From Sulfurimonas sp. (lineage in GTDB: Bacteria; Campylobacterota; Campylobacteria; Campylobacterales; Sulfurimonadaceae), in NCBI GenBank assembly GCA_015487435.1, contig WFPU01000144.1, positions 1 through 7,234 of the forward strand: DNA of 7,234 bases, written 5' to 3'. Numbering within the stretch: the stretch's first letter is position 1; every line of letters starts with the position of its first letter. Shown here in pieces: positions 1-5,933 of the stretch. Under the pieces are notes generated by a model. It was given only the letters and a program-made list of their open reading frames with translations. It searched no databases and was not told where the DNA came from. The position numbers and the translations under genes are program-made.

Positions 1-43
1 ACACTTTTCCTGAGGCACTGACATTAAATTAAGGATTAACTAG

Positions 44-64
44 ATTCCGTGTCAAGCACGGAAT
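44..64. repeat. Perfect hairpin, probable dispersed intergenic repeat
   Basis: Two perfect 8-bp arms (ATTCCGTG and CACGGAAT) flank a 5-base loop, TCAAG. The element lies 38 bases past the cobT stop codon. No T-run follows on either strand, so it is not a classical intrinsic terminator, although it could still protect or end the cob transcript. Beside it at 70-87 lies AAGTTCAAGTTCAGGATG, which looks like one half of a second palindromic unit (CATCCTGAACTTG on the minus strand). Hairpins of this ATTCCG...CGGAATGACG form recur between genes in many proteobacterial genomes; that resemblance is from memory. The rest of 1-102 shows no gene, and no B12 riboswitch signature was seen. Confidence 0.6.
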
Positions 65-102
65 GACGAAAGTTCAAGTTCAGGATGAAAAAAATTCATA
101 TA

Positions 103-1158
103 TTACATAGAGTATATCAAAAGCTCTATAGATTTTAGAATCTCTTCATTTGTTTTTTTATTTACTACTGCATAAGCTAAAGCAGCCCCTGCTCCAACTC
201 CCTCTTTAGCTTCACCTTCGTCATATTTTTTAAGTACAGGTATCTCAGCATCTGCAAAAGAAAAATCTGTATATATTGCGTGTGGTGTATAACTTAGTTT
301 TGATAAAATATTTTGTATATTTGAGTTTTCATCTTTAGCTACCCATGCTGTAGTGGCTAGTGTAATATTGTCGTGTTTAATTCTCATAAGCACATCTTCT
401 TTTAATTTATCAGCTACCAACAAGCAAGCTGCCATTTGAGTTCCACCAGCTAAAACAACATGAAATCTCCTTGATGCCTCTAGTAAAAATCCAGCACAAA
501 ATAAAAGCATATTATCACTAACAACTCCTAATTTTTCAAAGTTACTCATATCATCGTTTATGAGAGAAAGTGCTTTTTTTAGAGTTTCATTTTTTATTGT
601 CTCAGGAGAATTTAAAAAGCTAGATGAAAAGTCATTTTTTAAATCATATCCAAGGGACAGAGCAGTTGCAGTTGCAGTTGTTGTCCCGCTTGGAGTGCTT
701 TCTGCTAAAATTAGATATGAGCCTTTTAGCTCGTAAGATTTCCCAAACTCCATACCTTTTGCAAACACTTCTTTAGCGTCTATATTTGCATTTTCAGCTA
801 TAGAGTTTGAAGGCAAGATATCAAAATTATGAAGTTGTGTATATTGTGGTTTTACTTCAAGCCCTAAATCTAAAATCTCAATAGTTGAAAAAGCAGATAA
901 ATCATGGACAGCTTTTGTAATTAAAGCAGGTGTTGGAACCCCTTTTGGAGTCTCTGCAAGCTCACCCATTGAATAAACCCTGCCCGTACTTATAAACTCA
1001 GCATCTAAAGTTGGAGTTAGTGGAATTTTACCAGGGATTCCAGCTTGTGTAATCCCCTCTATTTCACATGTTTTTGTAACACTAGCAGCAAGTAAAAAAT
1101 CAGCTTTTCCATCAGGAAGAGAGTCTATCTCGTTTGTAAATATATTGTATGTTTTCAT
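103..1158 (-). CDS. cobT: CobT, nicotinate-nucleotide phosphoribosyltransferase (UPF0284/TIGR00303 type)
   Basis: Transfers phosphoribose from nicotinate mononucleotide to the lower-ligand base (dimethylbenzimidazole or another base), giving alpha-ribazole 5'-phosphate for the nucleotide loop of cobalamin. The 351 residues match the usual length of the CobT-like family found in archaea, cyanobacteria and some bacteria. Visible landmarks are GITQAGIPGKIPLTPTLDAE (35-54), the glycine/threonine-rich AESTPSGTTTATATALSLG (152-170), AGGTQM (237-242) and a C-terminal EGVGAGAALA (319-328). In that last stretch Glu319 may correspond to the catalytic glutamate of Salmonella CobT; this is an analogy, not an alignment. 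The ATG overlaps the cobC stop as ATGA, with GGTGA seven bases upstream as a possible ribosome site. It is the last gene of the run. No bluB is present, so the native lower base cannot be told from this window. Confidence 0.9.
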   Translation of the reverse strand: MKTYNIFTNEIDSLPDGKADFLLAASVTKTCEIEGITQAGIPGKIPLTPTLDAEFISTGRVYSMGELAETPKGVPTPALITKAVHDLSAFSTIEILDLGLEVKPQYTQLHNFDILPSNSIAENANIDAKEVFAKGMEFGKSYELKGSYLILAESTPSGTTTATATALSLGYDLKNDFSSSFLNSPETIKNETLKKALSLINDDMSNFEKLGVVSDNMLLFCAGFLLEASRRFHVVLAGGTQMAACLLVADKLKEDVLMRIKHDNITLATTAWVAKDENSNIQNILSKLSYTPHAIYTDFSFADAEIPVLKKYDEGEAKEGVGAGAALAYAVVNKKTNEEILKSIELLIYSM

Positions 1159-1679
1159 ATTTTCATCACCGTGATTGATCCATATTCTATGTTTTTACTA
1201 AATGCTTCTTCTATCGTAATATTTTCATAGAAGCATAAAAGAGTTCGAATAACACCAGCATGTGTAACTACTAAAATATTTTCTTTTCCTAATGATGGTA
1301 GATAGTCGTAAAAATAATCTTTCACTCTTGAGACAAAATCATCAAACCTCTCACCATCAAGTGAGTTTATAAATTGACCAAAGTTTTCGTACTTTATACC
1401 TAACTCTTCAAATTTTTTACCCTCATGTTCGCCTAATGATTTTTCTCGTAAGAGCTCAGAATATACGGCATCTTTAGATTGTTTAAAATATTTTAGAGTG
1501 TTTTTGCATCTAATCAAATCAGAACAAAAAACGCCATCAAATTCATCATGATAAAATGTATTTGCTAGATTTTTTGCTTCTGTTCTTCCTTGTTTTGAAA
1601 GGTCTATATCTATATGCCCGTTAAAGCATCCAATGTATTTCTCTTCAACCTCTGCGTGTCGGATAAGTGTTATGTTCAT
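1155..1679 (-). CDS. cobC: CobC-like alpha-ribazole phosphatase (histidine phosphatase family)
   Basis: A 174-residue histidine phosphatase (phosphoglycerate mutase-like fold). The N-terminal LIRHAEV (5-11) carries the phospho-accepting His8 next to Arg7. SDLIRCKNT (53-61) supplies the second conserved arginine, Arg57. LLREKSLGEHEG (76-87) contains the conserved acidic residue Glu79, and VVTHAGVIRTLL (137-148) carries the second catalytic His140. All expected active-site residues are therefore present. The fold alone does not fix the substrate, but its place between cobS and cobT argues for removal of the phosphate from alpha-ribazole phosphate or adenosylcobalamin 5'-phosphate. The start is supported by AGGA about seven bases upstream, and its ATG overlaps the cobS stop as ATGA. 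The stop likewise overlaps the cobT ATG. It could be a broad-specificity phosphatase, but the context makes that less likely. Confidence 0.88.
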   Translation of the reverse strand: MNITLIRHAEVEEKYIGCFNGHIDIDLSKQGRTEAKNLANTFYHDEFDGVFCSDLIRCKNTLKYFKQSKDAVYSELLREKSLGEHEGKKFEELGIKYENFGQFINSLDGERFDDFVSRVKDYFYDYLPSLGKENILVVTHAGVIRTLLCFYENITIEEAFSKNIEYGSITVMKI

Positions 1680-2395
1680 AAAAGTCCTATAATGATAATA
1701 TTTAGTAAAATAAGTTCGGTAATCTCTATGACAAAGCCATAGATATCTCCAGAGAAGCCATTATATCGTTTAATGAAAAATAGTTTTAAGATAAATAGTA
1801 TAAATAAAGAAAAAACAACTAAACTTAAATTTGAAATCAATAAACTAATGATAAATACATATAAAAATGCTATCAAAACTTGAGATAGTTGTAACTCCTC
1901 TTTTGCCAACGATGCAATACCACCACCAATATATGGGTAAAGATATATTGCAACAACAGCGTTAAATCGTGAGAGCATAAGTATAACAGGGAGTAAGTAT
2001 AAAGCTTCAAAGTAAGCAAGGGATGAGGCTTTTAAAATTAAAAAAGTAACAGTAAAAATCATCCCCATCCCACCAGTATGTGGGTCTTTCATAACTTCAA
2101 GTGCTTTATCTTTATGCACAAATAAACCATCACAAGTATCGCTTAACCCATCAAGATGCAGAGCACCAGTTATCAGTACCCATAATGCAAATATCAATAT
2201 GCCAAGATGAAAACTTGGCATGTAAGGATTAAGAAAAAGCCAAATACCGTACAAAATCAAACCAATAAAGAAACCAACAAGAGGGTAAAACATAACAGCA
2301 TAACCATTAATCCCTTTGTAAAAATCATGCACTTTAAAAAATGGAATTATTGTGAGCAACGATACAGCTAGTGCAAAACCTTTTAGTATTTTCAT
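1676..2395 (-). CDS. cobS: CobS, adenosylcobinamide-GDP ribazoletransferase
   Basis: Integral membrane cobalamin (5'-phosphate) synthase. It condenses adenosylcobinamide-GDP with alpha-ribazole (phosphate) in the inner membrane, releasing GMP. The 239 residues are highly hydrophobic, with several long membrane segments (about 36-56, 64-79, 112-152 and 170-207). Family motifs are clear: ALHLDGLSDTCDGLF (78-92) with its paired aspartates, ALEVMKDPHTGGMG (98-111), and near the C-terminus YNGFSGDIYG (211-220) followed by the acidic EITE (224-227). The length is close to the family norm. No Shine-Dalgarno sequence is seen before the ATG. The cobU stop overlaps it as ATGA, so initiation probably depends on translation of cobU. 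Confidence 0.93.
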   Translation of the reverse strand: MKILKGFALAVSLLTIIPFFKVHDFYKGINGYAVMFYPLVGFFIGLILYGIWLFLNPYMPSFHLGILIFALWVLITGALHLDGLSDTCDGLFVHKDKALEVMKDPHTGGMGMIFTVTFLILKASSLAYFEALYLLPVILMLSRFNAVVAIYLYPYIGGGIASLAKEELQLSQVLIAFLYVFIISLLISNLSLVVFSLFILFILKLFFIKRYNGFSGDIYGFVIEITELILLNIIIIGLL

Positions 2396-2892
2396 TTTAT
2401 TTTTGTACTAATTCCAGCGATGGTATGATAAACTTCATCACAATTTGAGGCTATAAGTTGTGAGAGTTTTCCACTAATGTCTACAAACTCACGGGAGAGT
2501 CGATTATCAGCAATTACACCACTTCCAACATCATTTAAAATAAAAACAATAAATTTATCAAGCTTCATGATTTTGTTTAATTCATTTGCCATATTTTCAA
2601 AACTATATTTATGATAAAGCATATTGTTAATCCACATACTAACACACTCAATTATAACAGAGCTATTAGTTGTTAGTATTTTTTCATATAATTTTAGTGG
2701 CTCTTCTATAGTTATAAAATCATTTTTACGATTTAGTTTATGCTCATCTATCCGCGTTTTCATCTCTTCATCTATAAACTCTGTTGTAGCTAAATAGATG
2801 GGTTTAGAAGTTGAGTTTTTAAGTATATAATTTTGAGCGTTTATAGATTTTCCACTTTTAATACCACCAATAAATAGTGTTTTTTTATTCAT
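2392..2892 (-). CDS. cobU: CobU/CobP, adenosylcobinamide kinase / guanylyltransferase
   Basis: Bifunctional enzyme that phosphorylates adenosylcobinamide and then transfers GMP to it, giving the adenosylcobinamide-GDP used by CobS. The 166 residues begin with a P-loop, GGIKSGKS (9-16), where the family usually has Arg in place of Lys12. TRIDEHKLNR (46-55) contains His51, matching the guanylylated histidine of CobU proteins. IECVSMWINNML (81-92) corresponds to the usual D-C-L-x-x-W-x-x-N-x-L block, with Glu82 replacing Asp. NDVGSGVIADNRLSREFVDI (120-139) is the family signature. AAGGG six bases before the ATG is a good ribosome site. The start lies eight bases inside the end of cobQ, and the stop overlaps cobS by four bases. 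The two substitutions are conservative, and the gene looks intact. Confidence 0.93.
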   Translation of the reverse strand: MNKKTLFIGGIKSGKSINAQNYILKNSTSKPIYLATTEFIDEEMKTRIDEHKLNRKNDFITIEEPLKLYEKILTTNSSVIIECVSMWINNMLYHKYSFENMANELNKIMKLDKFIVFILNDVGSGVIADNRLSREFVDISGKLSQLIASNCDEVYHTIAGISTKIK

Positions 2893-4270
2893 CTAAAGCC
2901 CTTAAAATATAATCCATATTTATATGTTTATCTATATGCGAGGTAAAACTTTTAATAGATTTTTCTTTGAATTTTTTGAAATTATATCCATTATATCTTT
3001 TATCTATTTTAGAAAATATTTTATATCTTAAATCATCACTATCAAAAAGTCCATGAACAAAAGTCCCATAAAGGTTTTTTTTACTTTTGGCACGTTTTTT
3101 TGCCACACCATTATGAATTTCATAACCATCTACCATAATTCCAAAAAGGTTGTAGCACCCTTTTTTTACTATCTTTTCTTTCTCAAATATAACATTGTTT
3201 TTAAATCGTGCAAAACCTTTTGTCTTTTTTTGTTCAGATTCAACTTTAAAAGGGTCTAAAATATTCTCAAACATCATCTCATAACCACCACAAATTGCTA
3301 CAATAGTTTTTTCTTTTGATCTTAAGTATGGCTCAAAACCTTTTTCTTTTAACCAAGTTATATCATCTATAACTCTTTTACTCCCTGGTATAATAATAAC
3401 TTGACATGATGAAATTTCGCTAGGGCTAGAGATGAAACAAAGCTCTATTTGCTCATCTGATACAAGCGGTTCAAAGTCAGTAAAATTACTAATATGTGGA
3501 AGTTTTATAACACCAACTTTTATGATAGCCTTGCTAGTATCTTGGACATAATTCATGATGGATTCACTATCTTCAAAACCAAGATTAAATGGTTTAAACG
3601 GAACTACACCCAAAACTTCAATCCCAAATCGCTCCTCAATAACATTTACCCCATCATCAAAAAGAGACATATCTCCTTGAAATTTGTTTACAATCACACC
3701 AATAACATTTTGGCGAAGTTTAGGCGGAAGTAGATGATAAACTCCATATATAGAAGCAAAAACACCACCTCTTTGGATATCTGCGACTATTATAATCTTA
3801 GTGTTAAACTCACTTGCTATATATATGTTAGACAAATCCTTATCCATCAAGTTTAATTCAACAGGACTTCCAGCACCCTCAGCAACTACACATTCATAAT
3901 TTTTAAGTAAATTTTTAAAAGCATTTTTAGCATGTGGTTTTAGAGTGTTAATATCGCGATAATAAGACCAAACATCTTTGTCTCCTGCACTTTTACCATT
4001 TATGATGATATGAGCTTTTGATTTTCCACCAGATTTTAAAAGTATAGGATTGATGTCAGTTGTAGTATTAAGTCCAATTGATTCTGCTGCAAAATATTGA
4101 GGAATTGCAACTTCACCACCATCATCAGTAACTTGAGAGTTATTAGATACATTTTGAGCTTTATAAGGGGCTACTTTTATACCTCGTTTATGAAGCAGGT
4201 AAGTTATTGCAAAAGAGAGAGTTGACTTTCCAGCGTCAGAGCTTGTTCCGAAAATGCTTAGTGAGTTCAT
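2885..4270 (-). CDS. cobQ: CobQ/CbiP, adenosylcobyric acid synthase (glutamine-hydrolysing)
   Basis: Amidates the b, d, e and g side chains of adenosylcobyrinate a,c-diamide using ATP and glutamine, giving adenosylcobyric acid, the substrate of CbiB. The first half is a dethiobiotin-synthetase-like ATPase domain: FGTSSDAGKS P-loop (7-16), APYKAQNVSNNSQVTDDGGE (34-53), DINPILLKSGG (72-82) and VVAEGAGSPVELNL (128-141). The second half is a class I glutamine amidotransferase domain of the triad-lacking-Glu type: IPGSK (294-298), AICGGYEMM with nucleophile Cys327, GYEIHNG (382-388) and GTFVHGLFD with His406. At 461 residues it is slightly shorter than many homologues (about 480-510). Its ATG overlaps the end of the fic remnant as ATGA, and only a weak AAGG twelve bases upstream is seen. 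It is the first cob gene after the inserted cassette, so its transcription may come from readthrough or from a new promoter in the repeat array. Confidence 0.95.
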   Translation of the reverse strand: MNSLSIFGTSSDAGKSTLSFAITYLLHKRGIKVAPYKAQNVSNNSQVTDDGGEVAIPQYFAAESIGLNTTTDINPILLKSGGKSKAHIIINGKSAGDKDVWSYYRDINTLKPHAKNAFKNLLKNYECVVAEGAGSPVELNLMDKDLSNIYIASEFNTKIIIVADIQRGGVFASIYGVYHLLPPKLRQNVIGVIVNKFQGDMSLFDDGVNVIEERFGIEVLGVVPFKPFNLGFEDSESIMNYVQDTSKAIIKVGVIKLPHISNFTDFEPLVSDEQIELCFISSPSEISSCQVIIIPGSKRVIDDITWLKEKGFEPYLRSKEKTIVAICGGYEMMFENILDPFKVESEQKKTKGFARFKNNVIFEKEKIVKKGCYNLFGIMVDGYEIHNGVAKKRAKSKKNLYGTFVHGLFDSDDLRYKIFSKIDKRYNGYNFKKFKEKSIKSFTSHIDKHINMDYILRALDE

Positions 4271-4287
4271 TTTATTATTTTGCCTTT

Positions 4288-4388
4288 TATATGTCGAGAT
4301 TTTTTTAATTTCTTCGGCATATTAATTTGATATACCGAAGTAATCGATTTTCTTCGGCATATTTTTGTATATGTCGAATTATATACCG
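4288..4388. repeat. Phased array of six short motifs, operator-like
   Basis: Six copies of a TAT(A)-R-Y-CGA(AG) motif occur in 101 bases. Plus-strand copies are TATATGTCGA at 4288, ATATACCGAAG at 4330, TATATGTCGA at 4368 and ATATACCG at 4381. Minus-strand copies are read as TCTTCGGCATAT at 4311 and 4351. The CG cores start at 4295, 4315, 4336, 4355, 4375 and 4387. The first five are therefore 20, 21, 19 and 20 bases apart, about two helical turns, and alternate in orientation. The 12-mer and the 10-mer each recur exactly, 40 and 80 bases apart. Copies three and four form an 11-bp dyad with one mismatch, which is a G-U pair in minus-strand RNA. The array begins where recognisable Fic protein ends and stops just short of cobQ. 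A multi-site protein-binding region is the simplest reading, though no binder is proven. Confidence 0.65.
4378..4383 (-). promoter_or_regulatory. Possible -10 box ahead of cobQ, inside the motif array
   Basis: An exact TATAAT on the minus strand lies between the fifth and sixth array motifs and overlaps the sixth. Seventeen bases upstream is TTTTTG, a poor match to the -35 consensus, although Campylobacterota promoters often lack a strong -35. If used, transcription would start near 4371 and run about 100 bases before the cobQ ATG. In AT-rich DNA such a hexamer can occur by chance. Confidence 0.25.
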
Positions 4389-4723
4389 TTTTCAATATAT
4401 CAAAAAGCTCTAAATTTATAAAAAATTTACTTCTTCCTATTTTTATACTTTTTAAAATTTCAATTTCTTCTAGTTCCCTCAGATACTTAGAAGCTGTATC
4501 TCTATGAAGTCCTAAATTATTCATCAAAAAACCTATCTTTGTATAAGGGTGCATAAATAAAACTTCAACAAGGTCTTTATTATAAATTTTAGGAAGTTTC
4601 TCTTTTAATTCATTTTTAGTTTTATCCATAAGAGTACTTATATTCTCTATGAGTGCAATTGTTTCAAGTGAAGTCTGCTCAACTCCATTAAGCATATATA
4701 AAATCCATTCCTCTAAAGCGTCT

Positions 4724-4846
4724 TTAGTCCTCACTACAATGCTCCCTTTTTTCATTTTCATAAGTACACTCAAACCTAGGCGAAAAATTAAAGCCTTGTT
4801 TTTTAATATTTTTATAATCTTCAACCCATAAATAAACTAATTCCAT
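4724..4846 (-). pseudogene. N-terminal fragment of an AAA-type ATPase gene
   Basis: A 40-codon frame starts at an ATG one base after the reconstructed rhuM stop, with AGGGGA five bases upstream. It begins MELVYLWVEDYKNIKKQGFN and continues FSPRFECTYENEK. From memory this resembles the N-terminus of AAA family ATPases found in defence and restriction islands, where a short beta strand and a 'YKNI' turn precede the Walker A motif. The recognisable part runs to about codon 33-35. After that the frame enters fic DNA out of frame and stops. The Walker A motif is not reached, so the product cannot be an active ATPase. The proper ribosome site and tight spacing to rhuM suggest it was once the next gene in a rhuM-ATPase-fic operon. 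The family assignment rests on a short stretch. Confidence 0.55.
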
Positions 4847-4847
4847 A

Positions 4848-5856
4848 TCATTCCCCTAAAACCCTCTTCATCTCTTTATCAAAATCAGATTCTATTTTTT
4901 GAGTTTTATTAAACTCATCATATTCTTCATAAGCTTTTTATTCTGCTTGTGATTTTGAGATGCTTCCCTTGCCTTCTAAAATTTTGTACTCATTGAACTC
5001 TAAAACCTGTTTACAGATTCGGCAACTTGCTCCATATTTAGGGTTGTTTTTTTTCTATGAGTCGCTCTATATAGTCGAAGTAGCCAGATACTGCACGTTC
5101 AAGTTTTTTTATCTCTTCTTCACTGAGGTAGTTTTTTGCTACAGTTGTATCTGACTTTAGAACCCTTCCATTTGGAGAATTTTTAAAAGTTTGTAAACCC
5201 ATGTAAGGCTTTGTTTTGTCTGCACTCTCATAAATAATTTCTGCCGCAGTTTGTCCGCTGATAGCAAAGTGAAATCTGTTTTGGATGGTTGCGTAAAAAG
5301 TTTTTGTAGTTTCTGATTTTGAATCATAGTCTATGCTACATTCGGCAAATATATCGGTAATTTGTTGGTAGATTCTTCGCTCACTTGTACGGATAGAATG
5401 AACACGCTCCAGCAACTCTTTGAAGTAGTCTTTAGCAAAATACTGACCATTTTTAAGCCTCTCATCATCCATAGCAAAACCTTTGATGATAAACTCTTTT
5501 AATATTTTTGTAGCCCAGATTCTAAATTGTGTTGCTTGGCTTGAGTTTACGCGGTAACCAACTGAAAGTATTGCATCAAGATTATAGTGCTTTGTCTGGT
5601 ACGTTTTCCCATCTTTAGCAGTATGTTCCAAAATGGAACTAACTGAATTTTCTTCTAGTTCTCCACTATCAAAAATATTTTTAAGATGTTTAGTTATAGC
5701 AGGTCTTTGTACTCCAAAAAGTTCAGCCATCTTTTTTTGAGGTAACCATACTGTTTCATCATTTACAAAAATCTCAACTTTAACTTCACTATTTGGGGTA
5801 GTGTATAGTAAAAATTCTGTAAGTTCATCTTGTGTTGAAAGAGATTTGTTATTCAT
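4848..5856 (-). pseudogene. rhuM: RhuM family protein, broken by two frameshifts and a stop
   Basis: The first open part (5856 to a TAA at 5038) gives 272 residues with typical RhuM features. These are an N-terminal DNA-binding-like block, TVWLPQKKMAELFGVQRPAI, then YNLDAILSVGYRVNSSQATQ and FRIWATKILKEFIIKGFAMD, and a C-terminal half with LKNYLSEEEI-like helices. The reading then breaks. MEQVAESVNRF continues in a second frame (5035-5003), and LEFNEYKILEGKGSISKSQA in a third (5003 onward). The third frame is cut by TAA at 4940-4938 but goes on through KAYEEYDEFNKTQKIESDFD to TGA at 4848. Adding one base near 5044-5036 and one T to the run at 5002-5005 restores about 336 residues, close to the usual length. 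RhuM function is unknown; it was named from Salmonella pathogenicity island 3 and often accompanies restriction loci. The start is the ATG at 5856 rather than the TTG four codons earlier. Confidence 0.85.
4852..4857 (-). promoter_or_regulatory. Ribosome binding site of the ATPase fragment
   Basis: AGGGGA on the minus strand, five bases before the ATG at 4844-4846 and inside the last codons of the reconstructed rhuM. It supports that ATG as an authentic former start, in contrast to the TTG at 4824. Confidence 0.5.
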
Positions 5857-5862
5857 GAAACA

Positions 5863-5866
5863 CTCC
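5863..5866 (-). promoter_or_regulatory. Ribosome binding site deciding the rhuM start
   Basis: GGAG on the minus strand lies six bases before ATG 5854-5856. The alternative TTG at 5868 overlaps this site and has no site of its own, so the ATG is preferred. Confidence 0.6.
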
Positions 5867-5883
5867 AAGAGTAATTTTAAATC

Positions 5884-5892
5884 ATTTTATCA
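5884..5892 (-). promoter_or_regulatory. Possible extended -10 promoter for rhuM
   Basis: TGATAAAAT on the minus strand matches the extended -10 pattern TG-n-TAAAAT. The DNA just upstream is T-rich, as in many Campylobacterota promoters, and no good -35 is seen. It lies in the 77-base gap between the small ribbon-helix-helix gene and rhuM, and would give a leader of about 20 bases. The gap itself suggests rhuM had its own promoter. Confidence 0.3.
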
Positions 5893-5895
5893 AAA

Positions 5896-5913
5896 ATAAA
5901 ATAGTTATTTTAT
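5896..5913. repeat. AT-only palindrome upstream of rhuM
   Basis: Perfect 8-bp arms ATAAAATA and TATTTTAT flank a GT centre. The palindrome covers the place where a -35 would fall for the possible rhuM promoter, so it could be an operator for the neighbouring ribbon-helix-helix protein or for RhuM. A second small dyad, ATTTGA-CATA-TCAAAT (5924-5939), covers the stop codon of the upstream gene. Both are pure or nearly pure AT and may be chance. Confidence 0.3.
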
Positions 5914-5933
5914 AAATACGACAATTTGACATA

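Larger units (their letters stand above)
4267..4824 (-). pseudogene. Fic family protein, C-terminal remnant (winged helix kept, catalytic core lost)
   Basis: The open frame from a TTG at 4824 gives 185 residues, but only about 31-146 (bases 4387-4734) look like Fic. They match the region after the catalytic domain: RTKDALEEWILYMLNGVEQT (32-51), then a winged-helix domain at about 85-145 with MHPYTKIGFLMNNLGLHRDT (91-110) and a wing ending GRSKFFINLELFDIL. The AMP-transfer motif HPFxDGNGR and everything N-terminal to it are absent. The first 30 residues are an out-of-frame reading of the neighbouring ATPase fragment, so the TTG is not an authentic start; ATG at 4759-4761 or GTG codons near the junction are alternatives. 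The last 40 residues are translated from the motif array and are probably readthrough past a lost stop. Fic enzymes AMPylate target proteins, but this fragment cannot. A residual DNA-binding role is possible. The TGA overlaps the cobQ ATG. Confidence 0.75.

Noticed and set aside
85..99. Small inverted repeat ATGAA-AAAAA-TTCAT after cobT as an intrinsic terminator.
   Set aside because: The stem is only 5 bp and AT-rich, with the A/T run in the loop rather than after the stem.
1..102. Possible cobalamin riboswitch or B12 box near GGCACTGACA at 14-23.
   Set aside because: It lies at the 3' side of the operon, the match is only a few bases, and none of the surrounding riboswitch helices are seen.
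3053..3733. Short plus-strand open frames at 3053-3259 and 3494-3733.
   Set aside because: They lie opposite the well-conserved cobQ coding sequence, have no recognisable motifs, and reflect AT-rich antisense reading.
4288..4388. CRISPR array.
   Set aside because: The repeats are only 10-12 bases, alternate in orientation and have 8-12-base gaps, which is unlike CRISPR repeats and spacers.
5047..5054. Programmed frameshift at the run of eight A (minus strand) near the rhuM stop.
   Set aside because: A single slip cannot restore the protein: a second frameshift and a nonsense codon follow within about 115 bases, so decay is the better explanation.
4649..5154. Plus-strand open frames at 4649-4831 and 4960-5154.
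   Set aside because: They are antisense to the fic, ATPase and rhuM remnants, and the minus-strand readings explain the DNA far better.
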